Assembly: GCA_016839385.1 (NCBI GenBank)
Contig: JAEOUK010000487.1
Span: 1-5,514, forward strand
DNA from: Promethearchaeota archaeon
GTDB lineage: Archaea > Asgardarchaeota > Lokiarchaeia > Sigynarchaeales > MK-D1
Length of the DNA: 5,514 nt
Reading direction: 5' to 3'
Shown: piece by piece, positions 4,867 through 5,514 of the stretch
How positions within the stretch are numbered: the first letter of the stretch is position 1
How the letters are laid out: every line of letters begins with the position of its first letter
Notes under the pieces: model-generated
What the model saw: only the letters and a program-made list of their open reading frames with translations
Databases searched by the model: none
What the model was told of the DNA's origin: nothing
Program-made: the position numbers and the translations under genes

Positions 4867-5514
4867 TTAATATTGAGAAATATTCAATGAAACCAGTTGA
4901 ATATTTTGTACCACTTGGAGCATTTGAGTTAATTTTCGTGCTGGTATGGTCGACTCACTGTGAACAGGTCCGATAATAAACCTTCCATTTGGAGCCATAG
5001 TTCGGACAAGATTCTCAATCCCCATCCTGATTTCTTCCTCAGTCGAATTTTTAGAAAGAAGATGATCAATACCCACACCTCCTACGAACGTGAGCTTATC
5101 ACCAAACTGATTTTTAACCTGTTCAAAATTGACGTTTGATGTATTTTCAAGGGAATGAACTCCATCTATTCCCCAATCGATATAATATTGGAAAAGTTTT
5201 GTATTATCCCCACATGAATGCTGAATATATTTTCCATCACGCTCGTGAACAGCTTGTGTCAGTCGTGTATAGCTAGGTCCAAACAATTTATTTATCGTTT
5301 TTGGAGACATAATTGGGCCAGTCTTAAAACCCATGTCATCGGTTTGCAAAATGACTTTTACTCCTGCATCCATCATAGCCATCATACAAGTATAGCAAAT
5401 CTCCTCTGTTTTATTAATATAATCTTGAATTAAATCCTGTTCTGTCCTTATCCACTTCGCTAGACGTCCAAAACCTAATGTCCATAAAAGAGATTCAAAA
5501 ATTCCATAATGAGG
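4867..5514 (-). CDS. Uroporphyrinogen decarboxylase (URO-D) family protein, methyltransferase-like, 5' partial
   Basis: The frame is open from the right edge to TAA at 4869-4867, giving 215 residues of the C-terminal part of a TIM-barrel URO-D family protein. Recognisable features are DAGVKVILQTDDMGFKTGPIMSPKTINKLFGPSYTRL (fragment residues 49-85), YIQHSCGD with H99-x-C101-G (97-103), WGIDGVHSLENTSNV (114-128), LTFVGGVGIDHLL (141-153) and IIGPVHSESTIPARKL (180-195). The HxCG motif marks the methylcobamide:coenzyme M methyltransferase side of the family (MtaA/MtbA-like), where His and Cys bind zinc, rather than heme-pathway HemE. In those enzymes a third ligand is a Cys near the C-terminus; here the corresponding stretch has H185-S and no Cys. 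The C-terminus ends QNIQLVSLNISQY rather than the family's common YG-containing close. Substrate and partner corrinoid protein are unknown. The Met pairs inside the fragment are not the start, since conserved sequence continues to the window edge. Confidence 0.85.
   Translation of the reverse strand, partial: PHYGIFESLLWTLGFGRLAKWIRTEQDLIQDYINKTEEICYTCMMAMMDAGVKVILQTDDMGFKTGPIMSPKTINKLFGPSYTRLTQAVHERDGKYIQHSCGDNTKLFQYYIDWGIDGVHSLENTSNVNFEQVKNQFGDKLTFVGGVGIDHLLSKNSTEEEIRMGIENLVRTMAPNGRFIIGPVHSESTIPARKLTQMLQVVQNIQLVSLNISQY
4878..4906. repeat. 10-bp hairpin within the last codons of the URO-D gene
   Basis: AAATATTCAA (4878-4887) pairs perfectly with TTGAATATTT (4897-4906) around a 9-base loop. 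It lies inside the coding sequence, covering roughly residues 204-212 of the fragment, and is followed on the minus strand by the palindrome at 4851-4866. Confidence 0.45.

Noticed and set aside
5380..5385. The Met-Met pair as the URO-D start
   Set aside because: The frame continues upstream to the window edge with protein-like sequence (for example GIFESLLWTLGFGRLAKW), so the start is outside the window.
5218..5433. A 71-codon plus-strand open frame opposite the URO-D gene
   Set aside because: It lies antisense to conserved URO-D motifs and has no family features.
1..5514. CRISPR array, insertion sequence, toxin-antitoxin pair or defence system
   Set aside because: No regularly spaced direct repeats, transposase, terminal inverted repeats with target duplications, or recognisable defence domains were seen. 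The window is mostly regulatory and RNA-modification genes.

Overview
The window looks archaeal and most like an Asgard-type archaeon. It is AT-rich (roughly one third G+C by eye). It has a tRNA-Met gene with an intron at position 37/38 bounded by a bulge-helix-bulge, two tRNA genes without an encoded CCA, oligo-T terminators, a GGAGGTGA-type ribosome binding site, a PUA-containing NSUN6-like RNA methyltransferase and a methanogenesis-marker-9 family protein. Assignment to a phylum is inference from gene content; no marker phylogeny was possible.

Layout. The left part (1-2348) is a plus-strand run of three closely spaced genes: the C-terminal end of a hybrid histidine kinase with a receiver domain (cut by the window edge), a small cysteine-rich methanogenesis-marker-9 family protein, and a DHH/DHHA1 phosphoesterase. 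The gaps are about 20 bases, so they may be one transcription unit. A convergent junction (2349-2463) carries a hairpin and an oligo-T tract. The right part is all on the minus strand. Read in its own direction it gives a URO-D family protein (5' end cut by the window edge), a 316-base gene-free stretch with several inverted repeats, tRNA-Thr(GGT), intron-containing tRNA-Met(CAT), a small cupin, and the NSUN6-like m5C methyltransferase.

How the genes may work together. The clearest link is between the NSUN6-like enzyme and the tRNA-Thr gene just upstream on the same strand. Characterised NSUN6 enzymes methylate C72 of the tRNA acceptor end, and human NSUN6 acts on tRNA-Thr and tRNA-Cys carrying U73. 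This tRNA-Thr has C72 and U73, while the neighbouring tRNA-Met has C72 and A73. The cupin and the methyltransferase are translationally close, since the methyltransferase ribosome binding site lies inside the last codons of the cupin.

Oddities. Both tRNAs depart from the cloverleaf consensus in the D arm, and tRNA-Met also has an unusual T loop. The gene-free stretch holds a 17-bp interrupted stem-loop and a 16-base perfect palindrome touching the URO-D stop codon. I found no defence island, CRISPR array, insertion sequence or clearly new multi-gene system.
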